Origin: Solimonas sp. K1W22B-7
Lineage (GTDB): Bacteria > Pseudomonadota > Gammaproteobacteria > Nevskiales > Nevskiaceae
Length of the DNA: 64,000 nucleotides
Assembly: GCF_003428335.1 (NCBI RefSeq)
Contig: NZ_CP031704.1
Coordinates: 3,348,001-3,412,000, forward strand
Reading direction: 5' to 3'
A program made the position numbers and the translations under genes. Under the pieces are notes generated by a model. That model was not told the origin of the DNA, made no database searches, and was given only the letters and a program-made list of their open reading frames with translations. This document shows positions 17,083-25,055 of the stretch, piece by piece. Within the stretch, counting starts at the first letter, position 1; every line of letters begins with the position of its first letter.

Positions 17083-18936
17083 TCACCAGACCGGCACGTC
17101 TTTCAGCGGACGCTTGGCAAAGCACAGCTGGGCCAGGGCCCTGGAACCGACGATGGCGGTGAACTGCGAGCTGATGATGCCGATCATCAGGGTGATGGCA
17201 AAGCCCTTGACCGGACCGGCGCCCAGGGCGAACAGCACGATCGTGCCGATCAGCACCGTGACATTGGCGTCGGCGATGGTCAGGAAGGCGCGCTCGTAGC
17301 CTGCCTCGATCGCTGCATGGGGCTTCAGCCCATTGCGTAATTCTTCTCGAATCCGCTCGTAAATCAGCACGTTGGCGTCTACCGCAATACCCATGTGCAA
17401 GACGATGCCGGCAATGCCGGGCATGGTCAGGGTGGCCTGCATCAGCGACAGCACGGCGAACACCAGCAGCAGGTTCAGGAGCAGGGCAGCCGCGGCGAAC
17501 AGGCCGAACACGCGGTAGTAGAAGGCCATGAACAGCACCACCAGGCCCAGGCCCAGGGCGGCAGCGGAGAAGCCCTTGCGGATGTTGTCCTCGCCCAGGC
17601 TGGGACCGACGGTGCGCTCCTCGACGATCTCGACCGGGGCCGCCAGGGCACCGGCCTTGAGCAGCAGGGCCAGGTCGTGGGCTTCCTTGCTCTCCAGGCC
17701 CGTGGTCTGGAATTTCTTGCCGAACACGCCGCGGATGCTGGCGATGGAGATCACCTCCTGCACGTCGCGGTGCTCGCGCATGGCCACGCCCTGCGCGTTG
17801 TAGTTGGTGACGACCTCGCGCTCCTTGAACAGCACCGCCATCGGCTTGCCGACGTTGCGCTCGGTGAAGGCAAACATGCGCTTGGCAGCGGCGCCGTCGA
17901 GCGTGACGCTGACCGCGGGGCCGCCCTGCTCGTCCACCGTGGCGGCGGCATCCACCAGGTTGTCGCCGCCGGCGATGATCTCGCGCTTGAGCAGCACCGG
18001 GCGACGGTCCTCGCGGGTGTAGAACAGCTCGGTACCCACCGGGGTGATGCCGCTGGCGGCGGCGCTGTAGGCGTCGCCGTCATCCACTGCGCGATATTCC
18101 AGCGTGGCGGTGGCGCCCAGCAGGTCCTTGACCTGGGTGGTGTCCTGCACGCCGGGCAGCTGCACGACGATGCGGTTGATGCCCTGGCGCTGTACCAGGG
18201 GTTCGGCCACGCCGAGCTGGTTGACGCGGTTGCGCAGGGTGGTGAGGTTCTGCTGCACTGCGAAATCGACGATGCGCTTGGCTTCCTGCGGCGACAGGGC
18301 AACCTGCAGCTGGGTCGTGGACGCCTGCGGCACCGTCAGCGTGTACTCGGGGAAGTTGCGGGCGATCAGCTTGCGCGCCTGCTCCAGGGTGGCGGCGTCG
18401 GCGAACTCCAGCAGGCCATGGCTGCCGGCTTCGCGGCGCCCGGTGTAGCGGACATTTTCCTTGCGCAGGAAGGCCGGCACGTCGGTCACGATGCGCTGCA
18501 CGGCTTTCTTGTTGACCTCCTCGATGTCCACTTCCAGCAGGAAGTGCACGCCGCCGCGCAGGTCCAGGCCGAGGTTCATCGGCTTGGCCCCGATGGCGCG
18601 CAGCCAGGGCGGCGTCTTGGAGGCGGAATTCAGCGCCACGACATAGCCGTTGCCCAGTTCGCGCTTGAGCACGTCGGCGGCATGCAGCTGAGTCTCGGCG
18701 CTGGGCATGCGGATGACCCAGCGCTGGTCTTCCATCCCGCTGGACAGGGAGGTCAGCTTGTTGGCCTCCAGCGCCTTGGCCACGATGTCGCTGAAGTCGG
18801 CGGGCATCGGATCGCCGGACCCCATCGAGACCTGGACCGAGGGGTCGTCGCCGTAGAGATTGGGCGCCGAATACAGCGCGCCCAACACCAGCGCGAGGAC
18901 CAGCACGACGTACTTCCAGCTTGCGTAAGGCTTCAT
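17083..18936 (-). CDS. secD: Protein translocase subunit SecD
   Basis: This 617-residue protein is the usual length for gammaproteobacterial SecD. An N-terminal helix (YVVLVLALVLGALYSAPNLY) is followed by GLDLRGGVHFLLEVD, the large periplasmic P1 domain, and the C-terminal six-helix block with GIVLHMGIAVDANVLIYERI and ADANVTVLIGTIVLFALG. It pairs with SecF to pull exported proteins into the periplasm. The 112-base gap between yajC and secD is longer than normal and holds two stable hairpins. Confidence 0.97.
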   Translation of the reverse strand: MKPYASWKYVVLVLALVLGALYSAPNLYGDDPSVQVSMGSGDPMPADFSDIVAKALEANKLTSLSSGMEDQRWVIRMPSAETQLHAADVLKRELGNGYVVALNSASKTPPWLRAIGAKPMNLGLDLRGGVHFLLEVDIEEVNKKAVQRIVTDVPAFLRKENVRYTGRREAGSHGLLEFADAATLEQARKLIARNFPEYTLTVPQASTTQLQVALSPQEAKRIVDFAVQQNLTTLRNRVNQLGVAEPLVQRQGINRIVVQLPGVQDTTQVKDLLGATATLEYRAVDDGDAYSAAASGITPVGTELFYTREDRRPVLLKREIIAGGDNLVDAAATVDEQGGPAVSVTLDGAAAKRMFAFTERNVGKPMAVLFKEREVVTNYNAQGVAMREHRDVQEVISIASIRGVFGKKFQTTGLESKEAHDLALLLKAGALAAPVEIVEERTVGPSLGEDNIRKGFSAAALGLGLVVLFMAFYYRVFGLFAAAALLLNLLLVFAVLSLMQATLTMPGIAGIVLHMGIAVDANVLIYERIREELRNGLKPHAAIEAGYERAFLTIADANVTVLIGTIVLFALGAGPVKGFAITLMIGIISSQFTAIVGSRALAQLCFAKRPLKDVPVW

Positions 18937-18981
18937 GAGGCGTGTCCCGCCAAGGGATTTGGAAACCCCTTCCCTTCCCGG

Positions 18982-19037
18982 AAGAGGCCGGCCCGGGCGG
19001 ACGCCCGGGCCTCTTCCCTCTCATCGAAATGAGAGGG
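18982..19037. other. Two consecutive hairpins between yajC and secD
   Basis: GGCCCGGGCG/CGCCCGGGCC (18990-19011) forms a 10-base-pair stem that extends through AAGAGGCC on one side. CCCTCTCAT-CGAA-ATGAGAGGG (19016-19037) forms a perfect nine-base-pair stem with a four-base loop. Both lie in the transcribed gap between yajC and secD. No T-run follows, so a processing, stability or attenuation role is more likely than simple termination. Confidence 0.6.
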
Positions 19038-19048
19038 GAATCAATTGC

Positions 19049-19378
19049 TTAAAGGTTCTTGAGGGTGCCCTTGGGGAGCACGCTGGTGACCGACTGCTTC
19101 TGCACCTTGACGCTGACACCGTCGGCGATCTCGACCGTCAGGTAGACCTCGCCGATGCCGGTGACGCGGCCGGCCAGGCCGCCGCCGGTGACCACTTCGT
19201 CGCCCATGGCGACCTTGGAGAGCATCTGGTTGTGCTCCTTGCTGCGCTTCATCTGCGGGCGGATCAGCATGAAGTAGAAGACGATGACCAGCACGACCAG
19301 CGGGGCGAACTGCATCAGGGCGCTCGGCTGGGCGGCAGCGCCCTGGGCATAGGCCGGGGAAATCAGGAAATCCAGCAC
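19049..19378 (-). CDS. yajC: Preprotein translocase accessory subunit YajC
   Basis: This 109-residue protein has one membrane helix near residues 25-45 (FAPLVVLVIVFYFMLIRPQM) and the conserved RPQMKRSKEHNQMLSKVAMGDEVVT-type cytoplasmic segment just after it. It is part of the SecDF-YajC complex. It starts at GTG with GGAGC seven bases upstream. tgt normally precedes yajC in related genomes, but here the nearest upstream gene is an unrelated epimerase. Confidence 0.95.
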   Translation of the reverse strand: MLDFLISPAYAQGAAAQPSALMQFAPLVVLVIVFYFMLIRPQMKRSKEHNQMLSKVAMGDEVVTGGGLAGRVTGIGEVYLTVEIADGVSVKVQKQSVTSVLPKGTLKNL

Positions 19379-19445
19379 GTAAAGCTCCGAAAAGAGAATG
19401 ATTCTTGAAAATCGAGCGGCGGATTATGCCACGCCCGGATGACGC

Positions 19446-20453
19446 TCAGACGCGGTAGTACTCCCGGTACCAGGCCACGAAGCGGGACAGCCCCTCTTCG
19501 ATCGAGGTCGATGGCTCGAAGCCCACATCGCGCTTCAGATCGTCCACGTCGGCATAAGTTCGGTAGACGTCGCCCTGGGCCATCGGCTTGAAGTTCTTCT
19601 GCGCCTCGCGGCCGGTGAGCTTTTCCAGCACCTGGATGAAGTGCATCAGCTTCACCGGGGAGTGGTTGCCGATGTTGTAGAGGCGGTAGGGGGCGCTGCT
19701 GCGGCCCAACTGCGGCGGGTCGCCGGTCCAGGAGGGGTCGGCGGCCGGCAGCCGGTCCATGGTGCGGATCACGCCAGTAACGATGTCGTCGATGTAGGTG
19801 AAGTCCCGCTCCATGTCGCCGTGGTTGAAAACGTCGATCGGCTTGCCCTCGAACAGGGCCTTGGTGAAGGAGAAATAGGCCATGTCCGGACGGCCCCAGG
19901 GGCCGTAGACCGTGAAGAAGCGCAGGCCGGTCGTGGGGATGCCAAACAGATGGCTGTAGGAATGCGCCAGGGCCTCGTTCGACTTCTTGGTGGCGGCATA
20001 CAGACTGACCGGATGGTCGACCGTGTCGGTAATGGCGAAAGGCACCTTGGTGTTGGCACCGTAGACCGAACTGGACGAGGCGTAGACCAGGTGCTTGACC
20101 GGATACTGGCGGCAGCATTCCAGGATGTTGACGAAGCCGGTCAGGTTGCTGTCGACGTAGGCGCGGGGGTTCTGCAGGGAGTAGCGCACGCCGGCCTGGG
20201 CGCCCAGGTTGAGCACCACGTCGGGGCTCCAGTCGGCGAAAACCTTGCTCATGGCGTCCATGTCGGCCAGGTCGGCCTGGACGAAGCGGAAGCCGGGGCG
20301 CCCCTGCAGCTGCTGCAGGCGGGCCCGCTTCAGGGCCGGGTCGTAGTAGTCGTTGAGGTTGTCGTACCCCACCACCTCGTCGCCGCGATCCAGCAGGTGC
20401 TGGGTGCAATAGAACCCCACAAATCCGGCTGCGCCGGTGACCAACACTTTCAT
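19446..20453 (-). CDS. NAD-dependent epimerase, UDP-glucuronate 4-epimerase-like
   Basis: This 335-residue short-chain dehydrogenase-type enzyme begins MKVLVTGAAGFVGFYCTQHL with the G-x-x-G-x-x-G NAD loop. It carries the NDYYDPALKRARLQQL segment typical of UDP-glucuronate epimerases of the CapI/LspL group, and the catalytic YAATKKSNE (Y-x3-K). It probably converts UDP-glucuronate to UDP-galacturonate for surface glycans. The ATG has AAGGCAG upstream. It is separated from the main polysaccharide locus by the sec genes and is divergent from the acyl-CoA dehydrogenase across a 144-base gap. Confidence 0.85.
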   Translation of the reverse strand: MKVLVTGAAGFVGFYCTQHLLDRGDEVVGYDNLNDYYDPALKRARLQQLQGRPGFRFVQADLADMDAMSKVFADWSPDVVLNLGAQAGVRYSLQNPRAYVDSNLTGFVNILECCRQYPVKHLVYASSSSVYGANTKVPFAITDTVDHPVSLYAATKKSNEALAHSYSHLFGIPTTGLRFFTVYGPWGRPDMAYFSFTKALFEGKPIDVFNHGDMERDFTYIDDIVTGVIRTMDRLPAADPSWTGDPPQLGRSSAPYRLYNIGNHSPVKLMHFIQVLEKLTGREAQKNFKPMAQGDVYRTYADVDDLKRDVGFEPSTSIEEGLSRFVAWYREYYRV

Positions 20454-20597
20454 TTTCTGCCTTTTGATCGGATTTTCAGCACCCGGGTCGCAAATTCTAG
20501 CAAGCCGGCGTGGCATTTTTTGCAACGGCTGGCATCTTCAGCTGTGCTAGCCTTGCCGCCCTGAAAATTTCCCCTTCTCACCGCTTAGGACTCTTCC

Positions 20598-22340
20598 ATG
20601 GCTACCTACAAGGCTCCCCTGCGCGAAATCAACTTCGTCCTCAACAACGTCCTGAAGGCCGAGCGCCTGTCGCAGCTGCCAGGCTTCGAGGACGCCAGCC
20701 CGGAGACCCTGACCGGGCTGATCGAGGAAGCCGCCAAGCTGATCCAGAACGAGCTGGCGCCGCTGAACTCGAAGTCCGACCAGCAGGGTTGCGTGTACGC
20801 CAACCACGAGGTGAAGGTGCCGGACGGCTTCAAGGAGTTCTGGAAGTCCTACTCCGACGCCGGCTGGGTCGGCATCATGCAGAGCCAGGAGTTCGGCGGC
20901 GCCGGCCTGCCCTACACCCTGGGCAAGGTGATCGAGGAGCTGCTGTGCTCGGCCAACGTGGCCTTCGCGCTGTACCCGGGCCTGACCCAGGGCTGCTTCG
21001 AGGCGATCGCCGCCAACGGCACCGACGGACAGAAGCAGACCTACCTGCCCAAGCTGGCCTCGGGCGAGTGGTCCGGCACCATGTGCATGACCGAGCCGCA
21101 GGCTGGCTCCGACCTGGCCGCGGTCAAGACCAAGGCCACCCCGCAGGCCGACGGCTCGTACCTTTTGGAAGGCAGCAAGATCTTCATCACCTCGGGCGAA
21201 CACGGGATGGTGGACAACATCATCCACTTCGTCCTCGCCCGCCTGCCGGATTCGTCCCCGGGCATCAAGGGCCTGTCAACCTTCGTGGTGCCCAAATACC
21301 TGGTCAACGCCGACGGCTCGCTGGGCGCGCGCAACCCGGTCAAGGCCGTGTCCATCGAGCACAAGATGGGCATCAACGGCTCCTGCACCTGCACGCTGAG
21401 CTTCGAGAATGCCAGGGGCTGGATGATCGGCGCGCCGAACACCGGCATCCAGAACATGTTCGTGATGATGAACCTGGCGCGCATCATGGTGGGCTACCAG
21501 GGCCTGGGCCAGTGCGAACTGGCCACCCAGAACGCCATCGCCTACGCGCTGGACCGCAAGCAGGGCAAGGCCTTCAACGGCGGCGACGTGATCGCCCACC
21601 ACCCCGACGTGCGCCGCATGCTGCTGCAGATGAAGGCGGTCACCGAGGGCGCCCGCGTGCTGGCCTACGAGACGGCGATGCACGTCGATGTCACCCACCA
21701 CTCCACCGACGCCGCGGCCCGTGAAGAGGCCCAGGACTGGGTCGAGCTGAACACGCCGCTGGTCAAGGCCTTCTGCACCGACAGCGCGGTGGACCTGGGC
21801 TCCCTGGCGATCCAGGTCTACGGCGGCCATGGCTTCATCAAGGAGCACGGCATCGAGCAGATCGTGCGCGACGCCAAGATCCTGTGCCTGTACGAAGGCA
21901 CCAACGGCATCCAGGCGATGGACCTGGTGCGCCGCAAGCTGATGCTCAACGGCGGCCGCCTGCCCAAGCGCTTCTTCGAGGCCGTGCGCCGCGACCTGGC
22001 CAATGCCCCGGACTTCATTGCCGGCCCGCTGGCCACCGCCGTGGAAGAACTGGAGCGCAGCACCGCCTGGGTGCAGCAGTCCTACAAGACCACGCCGGAC
22101 GACGCCGCCTTCGGCTGCGTCGACTTCCTGCGCGCCTTCGCCCTGACCTATCTGGGCTGGAACTGGCTGCGCATGACCCGCGCCGCCGATGCCGCGGGTG
22201 ACGCCCTGTTCGCCGACACCAAGCGCGCCACGGCGCAGTTCTTCGCCAGCCGCATGCTGTCGCAGGTGCCGGCGCTGCTGGCCAACGTGCGCCAGAGCGC
22301 GGCGCCGCTGATGGCTTTCGACGTCGCCGGCTTGCAGTGA
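20598..22340 (+). CDS. Acyl-CoA dehydrogenase (large, DmdC-like type)
   Basis: This 580-residue flavoprotein is about 200 residues longer than ordinary acyl-CoA dehydrogenases, matching the DmdC-like group. The FAD/substrate region reads GTMCMTEPQAGSDLAAVKTKA, and the C-terminal region reads QVYGGHGFIKEHGIEQIVRD followed by KILCLYEGTNGIQAMDLV. It catalyses alpha,beta-desaturation of an acyl-CoA; the chain specificity cannot be read. It stands alone with the glutathione peroxidase 53 bases downstream on the same strand. Fatty-acid breakdown would fit the lipid genes at the other end of the window. Confidence 0.88.
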   Translation: MATYKAPLREINFVLNNVLKAERLSQLPGFEDASPETLTGLIEEAAKLIQNELAPLNSKSDQQGCVYANHEVKVPDGFKEFWKSYSDAGWVGIMQSQEFGGAGLPYTLGKVIEELLCSANVAFALYPGLTQGCFEAIAANGTDGQKQTYLPKLASGEWSGTMCMTEPQAGSDLAAVKTKATPQADGSYLLEGSKIFITSGEHGMVDNIIHFVLARLPDSSPGIKGLSTFVVPKYLVNADGSLGARNPVKAVSIEHKMGINGSCTCTLSFENARGWMIGAPNTGIQNMFVMMNLARIMVGYQGLGQCELATQNAIAYALDRKQGKAFNGGDVIAHHPDVRRMLLQMKAVTEGARVLAYETAMHVDVTHHSTDAAAREEAQDWVELNTPLVKAFCTDSAVDLGSLAIQVYGGHGFIKEHGIEQIVRDAKILCLYEGTNGIQAMDLVRRKLMLNGGRLPKRFFEAVRRDLANAPDFIAGPLATAVEELERSTAWVQQSYKTTPDDAAFGCVDFLRAFALTYLGWNWLRMTRAADAAGDALFADTKRATAQFFASRMLSQVPALLANVRQSAAPLMAFDVAGLQ

Positions 22341-22393
22341 TCGCAGGCGCGGCCTAGGCTGCGCCAGACCTCAAAACAACCAGGGGATTGACC

Positions 22394-22870
22394 ATGAGCG
22401 TGTACGGATTCGAAGCCAAGACCATCGACGGCCAGAGCCAGTCGCTGGACGCCTACCGCGGCAAGGTGCTGCTGATCGTCAACGTCGCCAGCAAGTGCGG
22501 TTTCACGCCGCAGTACAAGGGCCTGGAAGAGGTCTACCGCCGCAACAAGGACAAGGGCCTGGCGGTGCTGGGCTTCCCCTGCGACCAGTTCGGCCACCAG
22601 GAGCCGGGCGACGAGAACGAGATCAAGAACTTCTGCTCGCTCTCCTACGACGTCAGCTTCCCGCTGTTCGCCAAGATCGACGTCAACGGCGACAACGCCC
22701 ACCCGCTCTACAAGTACCTGAAGAGCGCCTCGCCCGGCATCCTCGGCACCGAGGGCGTCAAGTGGAACTTCACCAAGTTCCTGGTCGACAAGAACGGCAA
22801 CGTGGTGAAGCGCTACGGCTCGATGGATACGCCGGAGAAGATCGAGAAGGATATTGCGGAACTGCTCTGA
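22394..22870 (+). CDS. Glutathione peroxidase family thiol peroxidase
   Basis: This 158-residue protein has the peroxidatic Cys35 in NVASKCGFTPQYKGLEEVY, GFPCDQFGHQEPG around residues 60-72 with a resolving-type cysteine and the active-site glutamine, and Trp124 in VKWNFTKFLVD. It reduces hydroperoxides, probably with thioredoxin rather than glutathione since it is a Cys enzyme of the BtuE kind. The ATG at 22394 has AGGGGAT before it; a TTG two codons upstream is less likely. A strong terminator follows. Confidence 0.92.
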   Translation: MSVYGFEAKTIDGQSQSLDAYRGKVLLIVNVASKCGFTPQYKGLEEVYRRNKDKGLAVLGFPCDQFGHQEPGDENEIKNFCSLSYDVSFPLFAKIDVNGDNAHPLYKYLKSASPGILGTEGVKWNFTKFLVDKNGNVVKRYGSMDTPEKIEKDIAELL

Positions 22871-22890
22871 TCTGGTTTCTGCTGAATGTG

Positions 22891-22915
22891 AAAAAGGCCC
22901 CGAAAGGGGCCTTTT
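22891..22915 (+). terminator. Rho-independent terminator after glutathione peroxidase
   Basis: AAAAAGGCCCC-GAAA-GGGGCCTTTTT gives a perfect GC-rich stem with a GAAA tetraloop flanked by A and T runs. It can act in both directions and lies 20 bases after the peroxidase stop codon. Confidence 0.92.
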
Positions 22916-22928
22916 TCATTCTGGCGCT

Positions 22929-23106
22929 CCTCTCTCCCGCTTGCGGGAGAGAGGTCGGGAGAGAGGGTTTCTGTAGAACTGCAGAAGGTCATCCAAGCTA
23001 GCTCTACAGCAACCCTCTCTCGGCAACTGCTCCATGCGTTGCCCTACCTCGGGGATTCATCCCCTCGCCGCCCTCCGGGCACCCTCTCCCGCAAGCGGGA
23101 GAGGGG
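22929..23106. repeat. REP-like element family A, copy 1 (paired inverted hairpins)
   Basis: Two hairpins with the core CTCCCGCTTGCGGGAG face each other at 22929-22954 and 23082-23106. Between them lie GGGAGAGAGGGTTTCTGTAGA and, later, its near-complement CTACAGCAACCCTCTCTC. The same layout recurs at 38043-38172. The copy fills the space between the convergent ends of the glutathione peroxidase and zinc protease genes. It is a bacterial interspersed mosaic-type repeat; no protein is encoded. Confidence 0.85.
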
Positions 23107-23113
23107 AAAAAAG

Positions 23114-23992
23114 CTACAGCCGCGCCGCCTTGAACGTATCGCAAACGTTCGGATCGCCCGACTCGAATCCCGCCCGGAACCAGCGCACGCGCTGCTCCGA
23201 GGTGCCATGGCTGAAGGCGTCGGGCACCACCGTGCCCTGCGACTGCTTCTGCAGGCGGTCGTCACCGATCGCGGTGGCGGTGTTGAGCGCCTCTTCGACG
23301 TCGCCGGTCTCCAGCCATTGCAGCTTCTTCTCGGAACGGTTGGCCCAGACGCCGGCGAGGCAGTCGGCCTGCAGTTCCTGGCGCACCAGCAGGCCGCCGT
23401 CGCCCTGCACGTTCTTGCCGGCGCGGCGCGCCTGGTTGACCTTGTCGCTGACGCCCATGAGGGTCTGCACGTGGTGGCCGACCTCGTGGGCGATGACGTA
23501 GGCGTAGGCGAAGTCGCCACCGCCGCCGAGGCGCTGCTGCATGTCGTTGAAGAACGACATGTCGAGGTAGACCTGGTGGTCGCCGGGGCAATAGAACGGC
23601 CCGGAAGCGGAGCTGGCGCTGCCGCAGGCCGAATCGACGCCGCCGGAGAACAGCACCAGCTTCGGCTGTTCGTACTGGCGGCCCGACTGCTGGAACACTT
23701 CGCCCCAGACCACCTCGGTCTCGCCGAGGATGGCGCGCACGAAGTCGGCGGTCTCGTCGTTCTGCGGCGGCGGCGCGCCCTCCTGCGGCACGGCCTGCTG
23801 CATGCCACCGGTCATCTGCGACACCAGGCCCAGCATCTCCAGCGGGTTCTTGCCCAGCAGCAGGCTGATCACGACCACCGCGGCGATGCCGCCGAGGCCC
23901 AGCTTGCCGCCGCCACCGCCGAAGCCGGAGCGGCGCCCGGAACCGCGGACGTCCACCACGTTGTCGCTGCGCTGTCCGCCTTTCCACTTCAT
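23114..23992 (-). CDS. YpfJ-like neutral zinc metallopeptidase
   Basis: This 292-residue protein starts MKWKGGQRSDNVVDVRG, typical of the YpfJ family. One membrane helix (residues 32-47) follows, and then a probable periplasmic domain with the HEVGH zinc site at residues 169-173 and a downstream ELQADCLAG that gives the third ligand. Its substrate is unknown in any organism I can recall. The ATG overlaps the stop of the small membrane protein gene (ATGA), so it is the last gene of the TelA cluster and probably shares its task. Confidence 0.87.
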   Translation of the reverse strand: MKWKGGQRSDNVVDVRGSGRRSGFGGGGGKLGLGGIAAVVVISLLLGKNPLEMLGLVSQMTGGMQQAVPQEGAPPPQNDETADFVRAILGETEVVWGEVFQQSGRQYEQPKLVLFSGGVDSACGSASSASGPFYCPGDHQVYLDMSFFNDMQQRLGGGGDFAYAYVIAHEVGHHVQTLMGVSDKVNQARRAGKNVQGDGGLLVRQELQADCLAGVWANRSEKKLQWLETGDVEEALNTATAIGDDRLQKQSQGTVVPDAFSHGTSEQRVRWFRAGFESGDPNVCDTFKAARL

Positions 23993-24378
23993 GGTGCCGA
24001 CCCTCGCATCGGTTGCAGTGCCCGCGCCATCAGGCCCAGTCCGGCCGCCAGCAATGCCAGCATCGCCAGCGTGTCGAACAGGCTGGTCGGACTGAAATAG
24101 ATGTGCAGGTTCATCAGTATGCCGGCGAAGATGATGGTGAGCCCCGCGGCTGTCAACAGCCATCCGGCGAGGCTCCTGCCGCCATAGGCCAGCAGGCCGA
24201 TGCCGATCAGGAAGGGCAGCAGCGATAGGCCGAAGGCGTTGTAGCCCCAGAGCGCCCAGCCGCCGCTGCTGACGGTGACGCGCGACACCAGCATGTAGCC
24301 GCCGCCCACTGCCATCACGAAACCCCAGAGGAAGGGGCCGAGGCCGCCGGGGGTGCCGCCAACGTTACGCCAGCTCAT
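23989..24378 (-). CDS. Small four-helix membrane protein of unknown function
   Basis: This 129-residue protein has four hydrophobic segments (FLWGFVMAVGGGYMLVS, FGLSLLPFLIGIGLLAY, WLLTAAGLTIIFAGILM and LAMLALLAAGLGLMARAL). No catalytic motif or recognised family is visible. It overlaps both its upstream neighbour (four bases) and the zinc protease downstream, which marks it as a true part of the cluster. It could be a membrane partner of the protease or of the XpaC-like protein. Confidence 0.7.
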   Translation of the reverse strand: MSWRNVGGTPGGLGPFLWGFVMAVGGGYMLVSRVTVSSGGWALWGYNAFGLSLLPFLIGIGLLAYGGRSLAGWLLTAAGLTIIFAGILMNLHIYFSPTSLFDTLAMLALLAAGLGLMARALQPMRGSAP

Positions 24379-25055
24379 GTCCTGTCTCCTTCCGGGCCAA
24401 TCAGGTCGGGCCGCTGGAACTTGCCTTCCAGGAAGCGGCCATGCGCCAGCATGCCCTGGGCCTCGGCACGGAAGATGCGCTCGCCCAGCTCCTTGAACTG
24501 GCCCTCGAGTACCCCGAGCTGTTCCACCAGCAGGCGCTCCGCGGTCTTGCCGTCGCGGATGACGTGATAGCGCCGGTAGAGCGGCGGCAGGCGCAGGAAG
24601 TGGTCGAAGGTTTCCGGCAGGTAACGCGCCAGGCTGACCCGCAGCGTGCGGCGATCGTCCTCGCTGAGCACCTGCGCCTGCAGCTGCGGCAGGATCGCCT
24701 GCACCTGCTCGTGGATGCGCTGCAGCAGCGCCAGGGCCTCGGTGCCGAGTTCGCCGCGCACGCGCTCGATCAGCTGCGCCAGCCCCTGCCCGAGTTCGGC
24801 CGGACCCAGGTCCTCGGGCAGCTGCAGCCCCAGGCGCCGCGGCCGTGGCGCGGCCAGCGCGCCCAGCAGGTAGAGCCCGGCGACGATCAGCAGCCAGCCG
24901 CGCCCGATGACCCCGGCGAACAGCAGGGCCACGCCGGCCAGGCCGGCGACGCTGCCCCAGACGTTGGCGCTGCCGTAGACGTAGCGCCAGAGGCCTTCGA
25001 AGCGCCCCGAGGTGTGCGCGGCGAGCGGCTGCAGCGCGCCCGGCCCCGGGGTCAC
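24375..25055 (-). CDS. XpaC-like membrane-anchored helical protein
   Basis: This 226-residue protein has two membrane helices at about residues 32-68, then a long helical, charged region with ARYLPETFDHFLRLPPLYRRY and QLGVLEGQFKELGERIF. This layout resembles XpaC of Bacillus, which is encoded beside a TelA homologue (YaaN). XpaC was linked to phosphate-ester dye hydrolysis, but its biochemical role is unclear. The GTG start overlaps the stop of the SBP-VWA gene (GTGA). The adjacent TelA gene supports the family call; the function stays open. Confidence 0.6.
   Translation of the reverse strand: MTPGPGALQPLAAHTSGRFEGLWRYVYGSANVWGSVAGLAGVALLFAGVIGRGWLLIVAGLYLLGALAAPRPRRLGLQLPEDLGPAELGQGLAQLIERVRGELGTEALALLQRIHEQVQAILPQLQAQVLSEDDRRTLRVSLARYLPETFDHFLRLPPLYRRYHVIRDGKTAERLLVEQLGVLEGQFKELGERIFRAEAQGMLAHGRFLEGKFQRPDLIGPEGDRT

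Noticed and set aside
19680-19690. GGCGGTAG (ops/JUMPstart-like 8-mer)
   Set aside because: It lies inside the epimerase coding sequence and not in a leader region; similar 8-mers occur in other genes by chance.
20506-20522. Sigma-54-like TGGCATTTTTTGCA before the acyl-CoA dehydrogenase
   Set aside because: The GG and GC doublets are two bases too close for a -24/-12 promoter.
22929-23106. CRISPR-like repeat spacing
   Set aside because: Repeats are inverted pairs rather than direct repeats with regular unique spacers, and no cas genes are present.
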